From Duganella radicis (GTDB lineage: Bacteria > Pseudomonadota > Gammaproteobacteria > Burkholderiales > Burkholderiaceae_D), in NCBI RefSeq assembly GCF_009720825.1, contig NZ_WNKY01000039.1, positions 1 to 57,957 on the forward strand: a DNA stretch of 57,957 bases. The letters run 5' to 3'. The notes beneath the pieces were generated by a model. The model saw only the letters and a list, made by a program, of their open reading frames with translations, was not told the origin of the DNA and did no database searches. Each line of letters starts with the position of its first letter. Position 1 is the first letter of the stretch. Both the position numbers and the translations under genes were made by a program. Positions 1 through 9,300 of this stretch are shown piece by piece.

Positions 1-214
1 TGTGCTGCTGGAACAGGGCCAGCACCTGCGCCTGGTCGCAGATGTCGCCGCGCACAAAGGTGTGGCGCGCGTCCTGCTTGAGCGAGGCCAGGTTGTTCAG
101 ATTGCCGGCATAGGTCAGCTTGTCGTAATTCAGCACAGTTTCCTCGGACTGCGCCAACCAGTCGAGGACAAAGTTGGAGCCGATGAAGCCGGCGCCGCCT
201 GTCACAAAGATCAT
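1..214 (-). CDS. rmlB: dTDP-glucose 4,6-dehydratase, N-terminal fragment (cut by window edge)
   Basis: The first 71 codons are present; the rest lies beyond base 1. The protein opens with a Rossmann dinucleotide motif (GGAGFIGSN, residues 6-14) followed by a YDKLTYAGNLNNL stretch that is characteristic of RmlB/RfbB. The family converts dTDP-glucose to dTDP-4-keto-6-deoxyglucose with bound NAD, the second step of dTDP-rhamnose synthesis for surface polysaccharide. The ATG at 212-214 has an AGGA about 9 nt upstream. The active site (YxxxK) is outside the window, so activity cannot be judged. The other rml genes would be expected further downstream on this strand. Confidence 0.9.
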   Translation of the reverse strand, partial: MIFVTGGAGFIGSNFVLDWLAQSEETVLNYDKLTYAGNLNNLASLKQDARHTFVRGDICDQAQVLALFQQH

Positions 215-346
215 TTGTTATTCCTGCATTAAAGTTGAATTAGTTGTAAGCCTGTGATTTTACGCTAAAGGAATCTTGCGCTGCACAAAAAAATCTTCAG
301 TGCGAGGGGAGGTGAAATTGCAACAGGACAGACGCGGGGCAGGGAC

Positions 347-376
347 GAAAAAAAACCCCGCAGGGCGAGGTTTTTT
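347..376 (-). terminator. Rho-independent terminator of the cold-shock gene
   Basis: On the minus strand, 20 nt past the csp stop codon, an AACCTCGC / GCGGGGTT stem with a short loop and one internal mismatch is followed by eight T. The plus strand also carries a T6 run after the stem, so it may act in both directions and would shield rmlB from csp readthrough. Confidence 0.85.
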
Positions 377-395
377 ACATCTGAGGCTTAAACAA

Positions 396-599
396 TTAAG
401 CCGACTGGATGTTGGAAGCTTGCTTGCCTTTAGGGCCTTGCGTGACTTCGAACTGAACTTTTTGACCTTCTTTGAGGGTCTTAAAACCGTTCATGTTGAT
501 TGCGGAGAAGTGAGCGAACAAATCTTCGCCGCCGTCATCTGGAGTGATGAAGCCAAAACCTTTGGAATCATTGAACCACTTAACAGTACCAGTTGCCAT
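396..599 (-). CDS. cspA: CspA-family cold-shock protein
   Basis: A 67-residue single cold-shock domain. RNP1 (KGFGFI) and RNP2 (DLFAHFSAI) are intact, the standard nucleic-acid-binding surface of small CSPs that act as RNA chaperones in the cytoplasm. I chose the ATG at 599 because the protein then begins MATGTVKWF, the family norm; an upstream in-frame ATG would add five residues. The gene has a leader of about 110 nt with a hairpin and is divergent from clpS-clpA, the same arrangement as cspD/clpSA in E. coli. Which paralogue (CspA, CspD and so on) cannot be decided from sequence alone, so the symbol is generic. Confidence 0.95.
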   Translation of the reverse strand: MATGTVKWFNDSKGFGFITPDDGGEDLFAHFSAINMNGFKTLKEGQKVQFEVTQGPKGKQASNIQSA

Positions 600-643
600 A
601 AAAAGAACTTTCAAAATTAAAACAGATCACACGAGCCATAAAA

Positions 644-659
644 GCAAGAAGCTTCTTGC
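644..659 (-). promoter_or_regulatory. Hairpin in the csp 5' leader (possible attenuator or thermosensor)
   Basis: GCAAGAAGCTTCTTGC is a perfect 16-bp palindrome in the csp leader, about 45 nt before the start codon. On the minus strand it is followed directly by TTTTATGG, so the RNA would form a short stem with a U-run, resembling a weak intrinsic terminator. Cold-shock mRNAs are known for structured, temperature-responsive leaders; that this element works that way is inference. Confidence 0.5.
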
Positions 660-718
660 CCCTCTCCTCACGCCCACTTCTTATCAACATGTACATTTCT
701 GCACGCAGCCGATAACGC

Positions 719-747
719 ATTGTTAGCGGACCAAATTTGAAAGTCAA
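719..747 (-). promoter_or_regulatory. Sigma70 promoter of the csp gene
   Basis: Minus-strand -35 TTGACT (742-747) and -10 AACAAT (719-724) are separated by 17 bp. The predicted start near 712 gives a 5' leader of about 113 nt. The remainder of the 324-bp csp-clpS intergenic region holds the leader hairpin and the clpS promoter elements; I see no further gene in it. Confidence 0.65.
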
Positions 748-869
748 GCAGATTTGTGGGCATTTTGCTACTTTTGAGACGATTGGCGAAAAAGCAACTC
801 TTGATTTCGGGGAAAGGGGCGCCATCTGCGGCAAGTCCAGAAAGCGCGTAAGATGGAAAACAATTGGAT

Positions 870-889
870 ATGTGCAGCGAAATGCACAT
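870..889. promoter_or_regulatory. Palindromic operator candidate upstream of clpS
   Basis: ATGTGCA and TGCACAT form perfect 7-bp arms around GCGAAA. The site lies 34 bp before the clpS ATG and overlaps the likely -35 region (TTGCAT at 889-894, followed by an AT-rich -10 near 910-918), so a protein bound here would block clpSA transcription. The regulator is unknown. Confidence 0.45.
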
Positions 890-923
890 TGCATCAACCC
901 CGAAAGCATTAGAATATAAGCGT

Positions 924-1226
924 ATGGCAACCAAGCATGACACCGAAACCCTCCTGGAGCGGCAAACGCTGAAACCGCCACCTCTGTACCAGGTGGCGTT
1001 GCTGAATGACGACTATACGCCCATGGAGTTTGTGGTCGCGATCATCCAGGAGTATTTCAACAAGGATCGCGAAACCGCGACGCAGATCATGCTCAGTGTG
1101 CACCGCTATGGCAAAGGCGTGTGCGGCGTGTTCTCGAAAGATATAGCCTGTACCAAAGTGGAGTTTGTTTTAACGCATGCGCGCAAGGCAGGCCACCCCC
1201 TGCAATGCGTGATGGAGGAAGTATGA
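924..1226 (+). CDS. clpS: ATP-dependent Clp protease adaptor ClpS
   Basis: This 100-residue ClpS has the family core: LLNDDYTPMEFV, the VHRYGKGVCG helix region and a C-terminal HPLQCVMEEV. ClpS binds proteins with N-degron residues and delivers them to ClpAP in the cytoplasm. The ATG at 924 gives the usual N-terminus; an in-frame ATG at 864 would add 20 residues with no family match and would run through the promoter palindrome. No clear Shine-Dalgarno precedes the ATG and a -10-like TAGAAT lies at 910-915, so the leader may be very short. Its stop overlaps the clpA start (ATGA), indicating translational coupling. Confidence 0.95.
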   Translation: MATKHDTETLLERQTLKPPPLYQVALLNDDYTPMEFVVAIIQEYFNKDRETATQIMLSVHRYGKGVCGVFSKDIACTKVEFVLTHARKAGHPLQCVMEEV

Positions 1227-3529
1227 TTGCGCAGGAATTGGAAGTAAGTTTGCACATGGCGTTTGTCGAAGCCCGACAGGCGCGCCACGAATTCATCACG
1301 GTGGAGCACTTGCTGCTGGCCTTGCTGGACAACCCTTCGGCTGCCGAGGTGTTGCGTGCATGCGCCGTCAACATTGAAGATCTGCGCAAAACCCTGACCA
1401 ATTTTATTGGTGATAACACCCCGACCGTGCCCGGCACGGGCGAGGTCGATACCCAGCCGACGCTCGGCTTCCAGCGCGTGATCCAGCGCGCCATCATGCA
1501 CGTCCAGTCGGCTTCCAACGGCAAGAAGGAAGTGACCGGCGCCAATGTGCTGGTGGCCATCTTCGGTGAAAAAGATTCGCACGCGGTGTACTACCTGCAC
1601 CAGCAGGGCGTGACCCGCCTCGACGTGGTCAATTTCATCTCGCACGGCGTGCGCAAGGATCAGCAGTCCGACGCCGCCAAGGCCTCGGAAGGCGTGGAAG
1701 AGGGCGCGCCGGCCGGCGAGGGCCAGAGCAAGGAAAGCCCGCTCGACCAGTTCACCCAGAACTTGAACAAGTCGGCCGCCGACGGCAAGATCGATCCGCT
1801 GATAGGCCGCGAAGAGGAAGTGGACCGCGTGATCCAGATCCTGTGCCGCCGCCGCAAGAACAATCCGCTGCTGGTGGGCGAAGCCGGGGTCGGCAAGACC
1901 GCCATCGCCGAAGGCCTGGCCTACCGCATCACCCAGGGCGACGTGCCGGAAATCCTGCAAAACGCCGTGGTCTACTCGCTGGACATGGGCGCGCTGCTGG
2001 CCGGCACCAAGTACCGCGGCGATTTCGAGCAGCGCCTGAAGGCGGTGCTGAAACAGCTCAAGGACAATCCGCACGGCATCCTGTTCATCGACGAGATCCA
2101 CACCATCATCGGCGCCGGCTCGGCCTCGGGCGGCACGCTGGACGCGTCCAACCTGCTGAAACCGGCCCTGGCCAACGGCCAGCTGAAATGCGTGGGCGCG
2201 ACCACCTACACCGAGTTCCGTGGCGTGTTCGAGAAGGATCACGCGCTGAGCCGCCGCTTCCAGAAAGTGGACGTCAATGAACCGACCGTCGAGCAGACCG
2301 TGCAGATCCTGCGCGGCCTGAAGTCGCGCTTCGAAGAGCACCACGGCGTGAAATACTCGTCGTCGGCGCTGTCGACCGCGGCCGAACTGGCTGCCCGCTT
2401 CATCAACGACCGCCATCTGCCGGACAAGGCCATCGACGTGATCGACGAGGCCGGCGCCGCCCAGCGCATCCTGCCGAAGTCGAAGCAGAAGAAAACCATC
2501 GGCAAGACCGAGATCGAGGACATCATCTCCAAGATCGCCCGCATCCCGCCGCAAACCGTCAACCAGGACGACCGCAGCAAGCTGCAAACCATCGACCGCG
2601 ACCTGCGCAACGTGGTGTTCGGCCAGGACCCGGCGATCGAAGCGCTGGCCTCGGCCATCAAGATGGCGCGTGCCGGCCTGGGCAAGACCGACAAGCCGAT
2701 CGGCTCCTTCCTGTTCTCCGGTCCTACCGGCGTCGGCAAGACCGAGGTGGCCAAGCAGCTGGCCTTCATCCTCGGCATCGAGCTGGTGCGCTTCGACATG
2801 TCGGAGTACATGGAGCGTCACGCCGTGTCGCGCCTGATCGGCGCGCCGCCGGGCTACGTTGGTTTCGACCAGGGCGGCCTGCTGACCGAGGCCATCACCA
2901 AGAAGCCGCACACCGTGCTGCTGCTGGATGAAATTGAAAAAGCCCATCCGGACATTTTCAACATCCTGCTGCAAGTGATGGACCACGGCACGCTGACCGA
3001 CAACAACGGCCGCAAGGCGGACTTCCGCAACGTGATCATCATCATGACCACCAACGCGGGCGCCGAGAGCTTGCAGAAGTCGACTATTGGTTTCACCACC
3101 AGCAAGCAGGCTGGCGACGAGATGGGCGACATCAAGCGCATGTTCACGCCGGAGTTCCGCAACCGCCTCGACGCCATCATCAGCTTCCGCGCGCTGGACG
3201 AGGAAATCATCCTGCGCGTGGTCGACAAGTTCCTGATGCAGCTGGAAGAACAGCTGCACGAGAAGAAAGTCGAAGCGGTGTTCAGCGAAAAACTGCGTGC
3301 CTTCCTGGCGAAGAAAGGCTTCGACCCGCTGATGGGCGCGCGGCCGATGTCGCGCCTGATCCAGGACATGATCCGCAAGGCCCTGGCCGACGAGCTGCTG
3401 TTCGGCCGCCTGGTCACCGGCGGCAAGGTCATCGTCGATCTGGACGACAAGGACAACGTCAAGCTGGACTTCCCGGAACCGCCGGATGCGGCGCCGAGCC
3501 AGCCACCGGAAACCGTCGAAGTCGACTAA
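1223..3529 (+). CDS. clpA: ATP-dependent Clp protease ATP-binding subunit ClpA
   Basis: A 768-residue Clp/Hsp100 unfoldase with the normal ClpA length. It has an N-terminal Clp_N repeat domain, a first AAA+ module with Walker A GEAGVGKT (219-226) and Walker B LFIDEIHT, and a second with GPTGVGKT (500-507) and LLLDEIEKAH. An STIGF segment near residue 620 matches the IGF/L loop that docks on ClpP; clpP is not in the window. The ATG at 1223 overlaps the clpS stop by 4 bp. It works with ClpS on N-degron substrates. A terminator follows. Confidence 0.97.
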   Translation: MIAQELEVSLHMAFVEARQARHEFITVEHLLLALLDNPSAAEVLRACAVNIEDLRKTLTNFIGDNTPTVPGTGEVDTQPTLGFQRVIQRAIMHVQSASNGKKEVTGANVLVAIFGEKDSHAVYYLHQQGVTRLDVVNFISHGVRKDQQSDAAKASEGVEEGAPAGEGQSKESPLDQFTQNLNKSAADGKIDPLIGREEEVDRVIQILCRRRKNNPLLVGEAGVGKTAIAEGLAYRITQGDVPEILQNAVVYSLDMGALLAGTKYRGDFEQRLKAVLKQLKDNPHGILFIDEIHTIIGAGSASGGTLDASNLLKPALANGQLKCVGATTYTEFRGVFEKDHALSRRFQKVDVNEPTVEQTVQILRGLKSRFEEHHGVKYSSSALSTAAELAARFINDRHLPDKAIDVIDEAGAAQRILPKSKQKKTIGKTEIEDIISKIARIPPQTVNQDDRSKLQTIDRDLRNVVFGQDPAIEALASAIKMARAGLGKTDKPIGSFLFSGPTGVGKTEVAKQLAFILGIELVRFDMSEYMERHAVSRLIGAPPGYVGFDQGGLLTEAITKKPHTVLLLDEIEKAHPDIFNILLQVMDHGTLTDNNGRKADFRNVIIIMTTNAGAESLQKSTIGFTTSKQAGDEMGDIKRMFTPEFRNRLDAIISFRALDEEIILRVVDKFLMQLEEQLHEKKVEAVFSEKLRAFLAKKGFDPLMGARPMSRLIQDMIRKALADELLFGRLVTGGKVIVDLDDKDNVKLDFPEPPDAAPSQPPETVEVD

Positions 3530-3533
3530 ACCG

Positions 3534-3559
3534 AAAACCCGCCCCCGGCGGGTTTTTTT
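3534..3559 (+). terminator. Rho-independent terminator after clpA
   Basis: AAAACCCGCC and GGCGGGTTTT arms enclose a short CCC loop and are followed by a T-run, five bases after the clpA stop. It ends the clpSA operon and isolates the next cassette. Confidence 0.9.
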
Positions 3560-3636
3560 CTGATCCAGATCAATACCTCCGCACCGAGCCGGCGCAAGAT
3601 AAACAGCGTTGGACCGTTATCAAAGCGGAGGCGGCG

Positions 3637-5364
3637 ATGATCGATTATGTCGGCCACATGGCCGTGCTGGACGAACTGCATGCGCGACTGCGCCTGGCCA
3701 GCTACAGCAATCCGGACGAGCACAAGGCGCAGGCGCGCACGCTCGATGCGCTGGCGCAGGACGGCGACCTGGCCCGGCTCGGCGCGCTCACCGACCACCT
3801 GCTGGCGCACGCCGCCGGCGACGGCGCCGAGCTGGACATGCTGCAACAGGCCGCCGACCTGTGGCGCGACGGCCTGGACATCTACGACGACGTCGGCAAG
3901 GCCCGCGCGGCGCTGGAGTCCTCCCTGACCGATCCCGCGGCGCCGGACGCGCTCGGCAAATTCCAGCAAGCCAACGCGCTGCTGAGCGGGCTGGAGCAGC
4001 GTGCCAACCAGGTCATCACCGCCGCCATGGCCTTGCCGGCGCAAATGTCGCCGCCGCATTACCTGGGCCGCCATCCACGCCAGGCCGACAAGAAAACCCC
4101 CGACTGGAACTGGGGCGACCTGTTCCTGGCGCGCCGCACCGACGCTTTTGTCCGCAACATCGCCGCCAAAGCCGGGCATGACGGCGGCGCGCGCGCCTTC
4201 GCTTTTGGCGTGCTGGCCGGCTACGGCGGCAACGTGGCCGGCAGCGCCTTCCAGACGCGCACCGTGGGCGGTCCGCGCCGTGCCCATCCCTACCGCTATC
4301 GCCTGGCGCGCTACGCCGCCGGCGGCTGGCTGCAAGAGCATCGCGCCGATCTGCCGTCACTGAAAAAGCTGGCCCAGTTGCTGCGCTGGGGCGCGCCCGG
4401 CTTGCCGCCGCAACTGCCGGCCCAGATCGAACAACTGCTGCAAGACAGCTTGAGCGGCACCTACGATATGCGTGTCACCGCGCCGCTGCCGGACCTCAAC
4501 GCCGGCTACCAGCGCATGCTGCGCCATATCGATCTGCTGGCCACGTTCGAGATGCCGCCGCTGCCCGCGCCCATGCTGCTGGCACTGGAAATCCGCAAGG
4601 CGGCCAAGCCCGATGCCTTCCCGCCGCTGGACACCGGCGTCAAGCCGGCCAGCAGTGGCGGTGCGCCGCCCGGCGGCGCGCCCTCCAAGTCGGACAGCGA
4701 GGAGACCAAGAGCAAAACCTGCTGGGCCGGCTTGCTGGTGGCCCTGATCGCCATCGGCATCGTCCTGCTGTGCATCTTCACGCTGGGCGCGGTATGCGGC
4801 GGCGGCTCGCCCAAGAAAGATCCCAGCTTCCCCGAGCCGCAGCCCGGCACCAACGGCCAGGCGCTGAGCGCCTTCGCCGCCACCGACGAAGCGGTGCACA
4901 TCTGCGACGTGCTGGCGCAGTTGCAGATGTATCTGTGGCAGGGCTTTTCCGACGCGGCGGACTATCTGGCGGTGCTCGGCATCATCTACCCGAACGCGCT
5001 GCAACTGCTGCAACCGGTGCACGCGCAGTTCACCGTCATGCCGCCGTCGGCGCCATTCCCGCGCCGCGCCAGCGCCCAGCCGAACGCGGGCTACGAAACC
5101 GCGCCGCTTACGCCGGTTGAACATGTGGCGGGTGGGCCGCCGCCGCATCCGCCCCTGTCGACGCCGGACCATTACGTCACTGCGGCGGTACGCCTGGCCA
5201 ACAACATCTGGGAACAGCTGGCGCGCGGCGACTTCGACAGTCCCAACCTCGACATGGATGCCGACCGCGACGCCGGCCACCATTGCTGGGACATCGCCAC
5301 CGGCTCGATCAACGACGACCCGGTGCCGGAGGTCGCGCTGGCCTATCCGCAAACCGCCTTGTAA
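3637..5364 (+). CDS. Uncharacterised single-span membrane protein, 575 aa
   Basis: I do not recognise this family. Residues 1-355 are predicted soluble, helical and rich in Ala, Leu and Asp, without an N-terminal signal peptide. A Ser/Gly/Pro-rich stretch leads to one hydrophobic segment (about 366-388) flanked by Lys/Glu and cysteines. After that comes a Pro-rich linker and a C-terminal domain of about 170 residues containing HHCWDIATGS near 550. This looks like a cytoplasmic N-domain tethered to the membrane with a C-domain on the other side, though topology is a prediction by eye. A GGAGG lies 7 nt before the ATG. It is followed 9 bp later by 5374-6306 and probably forms a two-gene operon with it. 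Function unknown. Confidence 0.75.
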   Translation: MIDYVGHMAVLDELHARLRLASYSNPDEHKAQARTLDALAQDGDLARLGALTDHLLAHAAGDGAELDMLQQAADLWRDGLDIYDDVGKARAALESSLTDPAAPDALGKFQQANALLSGLEQRANQVITAAMALPAQMSPPHYLGRHPRQADKKTPDWNWGDLFLARRTDAFVRNIAAKAGHDGGARAFAFGVLAGYGGNVAGSAFQTRTVGGPRRAHPYRYRLARYAAGGWLQEHRADLPSLKKLAQLLRWGAPGLPPQLPAQIEQLLQDSLSGTYDMRVTAPLPDLNAGYQRMLRHIDLLATFEMPPLPAPMLLALEIRKAAKPDAFPPLDTGVKPASSGGAPPGGAPSKSDSEETKSKTCWAGLLVALIAIGIVLLCIFTLGAVCGGGSPKKDPSFPEPQPGTNGQALSAFAATDEAVHICDVLAQLQMYLWQGFSDAADYLAVLGIIYPNALQLLQPVHAQFTVMPPSAPFPRRASAQPNAGYETAPLTPVEHVAGGPPPHPPLSTPDHYVTAAVRLANNIWEQLARGDFDSPNLDMDADRDAGHHCWDIATGSINDDPVPEVALAYPQTAL

Positions 5365-5373
5365 GGAGCCGCC

Positions 5374-6306
5374 ATGGACCACGACGATGTCGACACCTCC
5401 CACCCGTGGCTGGTGATCCCGTACTTCAACGGCGACGAAGGCCGTGCCTCGCAGCGGCCGCTGACCAAGATCATGCCGCCGGTGACCAGCTGGCTCTGTC
5501 CGTCGATACACGTGCAGGGCGTCGACTACAGCACGCCGCCCGGCACCTACCTGCCGGACGAAGCGCTGCAAATTTCCGTCGATGTCGACAACCGCGGCGT
5601 GCCCAACGCGCTGGTGACAGTGCGGGTGTACTGGTCCGATCCGGCCACCGGCTTTGCCAGCCCACAGCTGATCCTGAGCGCCACCCGGCCGGTGCCGGGC
5701 CGCGCTGTCACCGGTCCCACGCATTTTCCGCCGATGATCTGGACGCCGGAGCAGGCCAGCATTCCCGCGCACTTCTGTCTGCTGGTGCACGCCAGCAGCA
5801 CGCCGCCCGAGCCCGATCCCGGCCCATCCGCGCCATCGCCGATGAGCGACCGCCACTGGGCGCAGTACAACTTGCAATCGGCTATGCTCAGCGCGGCGGG
5901 CCAGCAGGCGTTTGTGTTCTGGGCCGGCAATCCGGCGTTGGAGCAGGGCGCTTATCTGGTCGAGGCGCGGCCGCTCGGCGAGGAGGCCTTGCGCAAGCTG
6001 GCGCGCGTGGTGCGTGCCGATCCGGTGCTGGCGCGGCCGCGGCAATTGACGCTGCACCGCGCCATCGCGCCCGCTGCCAATGGGCGTGAAGCGCGCGAGG
6101 CCAGCGTGGTGCTGGAACTGGAGCGCGGCCAGCGGCAGGCGCTGGTGCTGAGCGCGCAAGACTTGCATCTCGCACCGCAGCAATTCACCGCCGTCGAAGT
6201 GCTGCAAACGCGCATCGGGCAAGAGCGCGAGGGCGAGCCCACCGGCAGCCTGGGCGTGGTGCTGTACGGCCATGCGGAAACAGCCTGTCGAAAACGCCGG
6301 CGGTAG
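5374..6306 (+). CDS. Uncharacterised protein with CARDB-like beta-sandwich, 310 aa
   Basis: No signal peptide is visible. Residues about 35-135 look like a CARDB/Ig-like adhesion fold: a LQISVDVDNRGVPNALVTV strand pair, VRVYWSDPATGF, and a closing strand HFCLLVHAS. Residues 160-310 form a second region with alternating strands that I cannot assign. The SD TAAGGAG of this gene overlaps the stop codon of the preceding gene, so the two are translationally linked. The 310-residue protein may be the soluble partner of the upstream membrane protein; this is inference from spacing. There is no recognisable catalytic motif. Confidence 0.75.
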   Translation: MDHDDVDTSHPWLVIPYFNGDEGRASQRPLTKIMPPVTSWLCPSIHVQGVDYSTPPGTYLPDEALQISVDVDNRGVPNALVTVRVYWSDPATGFASPQLILSATRPVPGRAVTGPTHFPPMIWTPEQASIPAHFCLLVHASSTPPEPDPGPSAPSPMSDRHWAQYNLQSAMLSAAGQQAFVFWAGNPALEQGAYLVEARPLGEEALRKLARVVRADPVLARPRQLTLHRAIAPAANGREAREASVVLELERGQRQALVLSAQDLHLAPQQFTAVEVLQTRIGQEREGEPTGSLGVVLYGHAETACRKRRR

Positions 6307-6369
6307 CTTTCTGTAAAGGGCAAGCTGTGCCAGAATTGTCGTTCCATTCGACACTACCGACACGGTCTC

Positions 6370-9300
6370 ATGAAACTGTCCCACCCGCTTGCCCTGATGT
6401 TGATGTCCGCTGGCCTGCTGTCCTCCGCCGCCGCCGCCGATGCTTACTACCGATTCCCCGCCATCCGTGGCGACAATGTGGTCTTCACCGCCGAAGGCGA
6501 TCTATGGCGCACCAGCGCCCACGGTGGCCAGGCGCAGCGCCTGACCACCCATCCCTCCGCTGAAACCAACGCCGCCATCTCGCACGACGGCCAGTGGGTG
6601 GCCTTCTCGGCTTCTTACGAAGGCGCGCAGGAAGCCTACGTGATGCCGCTGGCCGGCGGCCTGCCCAGGCGCATCACGTTTGAGAACGGCGCCGTGTCCG
6701 TGCTGGGCTGGAGCGCCCAGGGCGAGGTGCTGGTCAGCATGGCCAGCGGCACCGGACCGGGCCGCAGCTTTGTGATCGCCGCCATCAAGCCGAACGATCT
6801 GCAACGCCGCATCTTCCCGCTGGCCGACGCCAACGACGCCGCGCTCGACGACAGCGGCAAGACGCTGTACTTCACCCGCAACGGCCTGGCGCTGACCAAC
6901 GATAACGTCAAGGGTTATCGCGGCGGCGCGCACGCGCAGCTGTGGCGCTACGACGTGAATGGCAATGCCGAAGCGGTGCGACTGCTGGCTTCCGACACCG
7001 GCAACAACAAGCGCCCCATGTGGTGGCAAGGCCGTCTCTACTTCATCAGCGACCGCGGCGGCTCGGACAATCTGTGGTCCATGGCCGCCGACGGCAGCGA
7101 CGCGCGCCAACTGACGCAGCACACGGCATGGGGCGTGCGCAACGCCGCCGTCGGCGACGGCCGCATCGTCTACCAGCTGGGCGCCGATCTGCATGTGCTG
7201 GACCTGCAAGCCAACAGGGACGAGCAGCTTGCCGTCAGCCTCGTCTCCGACTTCGACCAGACCCGCACGCGCCAGATCCGCTCGCCGTTGGACAGCCTGA
7301 CCAATGTGCAAATCGCCGGCAGGTCGGAGCGCATTGTGCTGACCGCGCGCGGCCGCGTGAGCGTGGCCGGCACCGGCGCGCAACGCCGCGTGGAGATCGC
7401 GATTCCGGAAGGCGCGCGCGCCCGCCAGGCCGTGTTCAGCCACGACGACAAAGCCATCTACGCCATCGTCGACAGCACCGGCGAAAACGAAATCTGGAAA
7501 TTCGCCGCCGACGGTTCGGGCAAGGGCGAGCAGTTGACCAGGGACGGCAACAACCACCGCTGGGCCTTGTACCCGTCACCGGACGGCCGCTGGTTGGGCC
7601 ACACCGATAAGAAGGGCCGCTTCTGGTTGCTGGACCTGGCCACCAAGGCCAACACGGTGATCGACGACGCCGGCAAATCGGGCCTGGGCGATTACGACGA
7701 AATCCAGTGGTCGCCCGACAGCAAAAACCTGGCGCTGGTGCGCGCCGCCAGCACCGAGCAGCGCAACCAGATCGGCCTTTACAACATCGACAGCAAACAG
7801 CTGGCCTTCGTCACCAGCGACCGTTACACCTCGCGCTCACCGGTGTTTTCACCGGACGGCAAATGGTTGTACTTCCTCTCGGCCCGCAACTTCCAGCTGG
7901 CCAACGGCTCGCCGTGGGGCGACCGCAATATGGGACCGGTGTTCGACAAGCGTACCGGCATCTACGCGCTGGCGCTGCAATCGGATAATCGCTTCCCCTT
8001 CAAGCCGGACGATGAACTGAGCAAGCCGGGCGACAAGCCGGCCGAAGGCGCGACCGAGCAGGCGGCCGAAAAAGCGGCGGAGAAGGCGGTCGCCAAGACG
8101 GCGCCGAAAGACGCGGCCAAGGCCACAGGCAAAGCCCTGCCGGCCGTCGTCTACGCCGGGCTGGCGGATCGTCTGTACGAAGTGCCGCTGGCCGCCGGTA
8201 ACTACCTTGGTCTGCAAATGGACGACAAGCGCCTGTACTTCCTCGACGCCGACGGCAACGACGGCAAGGCCAATCTGAAAACGCTGGCCATCGCCAGCAA
8301 CGGACCGCAACCCGAGACCTTTGCCACCGGCGTGCGCGAATACGATCTCTCGGCCGACAAGAAACATGTCTACTACCGCACTTTCGCCACCGGTCCGGGA
8401 GACATGCTGGTGGTGGATGCCGGCGCCAAGGCGCCAACGGATGTGAGCAAGGCCAAGGTCAAGGTGGACGACTGGACCTTCACCTCCAATCCACGCCTTG
8501 AGTGGAAGCAGATGTTCAACGACGCCTGGCGCATGCACCGCGACTTTCTGTACGACGTGAAGATGCGCGGCGCCGACTGGCCGGCCGTGCGCGCCAAATA
8601 CGCGCCACTGGTGGACCGCGTCACCGATCGCGCGGAGCTGGACGATGTGCTGGGCATGATGATCAGCGAAGTGGGGGCGCTGCATTCGCAGATCCGTCCC
8701 GGCGACATCCGCCGTTCGCCGCCGGAAGGCACGCCGGCCGGCCTGGGCGCGCTGCTGTCGCGCACCGCCGAAGGCTATCGCGTGGACCACATCTACGCCA
8801 GCGAGCCGGAATTGCCATCGCAACGCGGCCCGCTGGCACAAGCGGGTGTGGACGTGAAAGAGGGTGACGTCATCACCGCCGTCAACGGCAAGCCGGTGCT
8901 GGAAGCGCGCGACATCGCCGACCTGCTGCTGAATCAAGCCGATAAACAAGTGCTGCTGCAAGTGAAGCGCAAGACCGAGACGCGTTCCGTGATCGTGCTG
9001 CCGGTGAATATGGCGAAGCAGGCCGCGCTGCGCTACAGCGACTGGGAGCAATCGCGCGCGCGCCAGGTGGAAGCTGCGTCGAAGGGCCGCATCGGCTATC
9101 TGCACCTGCGTGCCATGGGTCCGAGCGACATCGCTTCGTTCGCGCGCGACTTCTACGCGAATGTGAACCGCGAGGGGCTGATCATCGATGTCCGCCGCAA
9201 CAATGGCGGCAATATCGACAGCTGGATCATCGAGAAGCTGCTGCGCAAGGCGTGGGCCTTCTGGGCGCCGCCGGGCGTGCAGCCGTCGGGGAATATGCAG

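Noticed and set aside
580..981. Minus-strand open frames in the csp-clpS gap
   Set aside because: They run through the csp promoter and leader, lack an SD and have no coding character.
1106..3259. A 717-codon open frame antisense to clpA
   Set aside because: It is the high-GC mirror of a certain gene; its product is rich in Val, Gly, Arg, His and Gln with no domain, and has no SD.
4357..6384. A 675-codon minus-strand frame across the unknown cassette
   Set aside because: I considered it because the plus-strand genes are unassigned. The plus frames have good SDs, tight spacing and plausible hydrophobic and beta patterns; the minus frame is Arg/His/Gln-rich without them.
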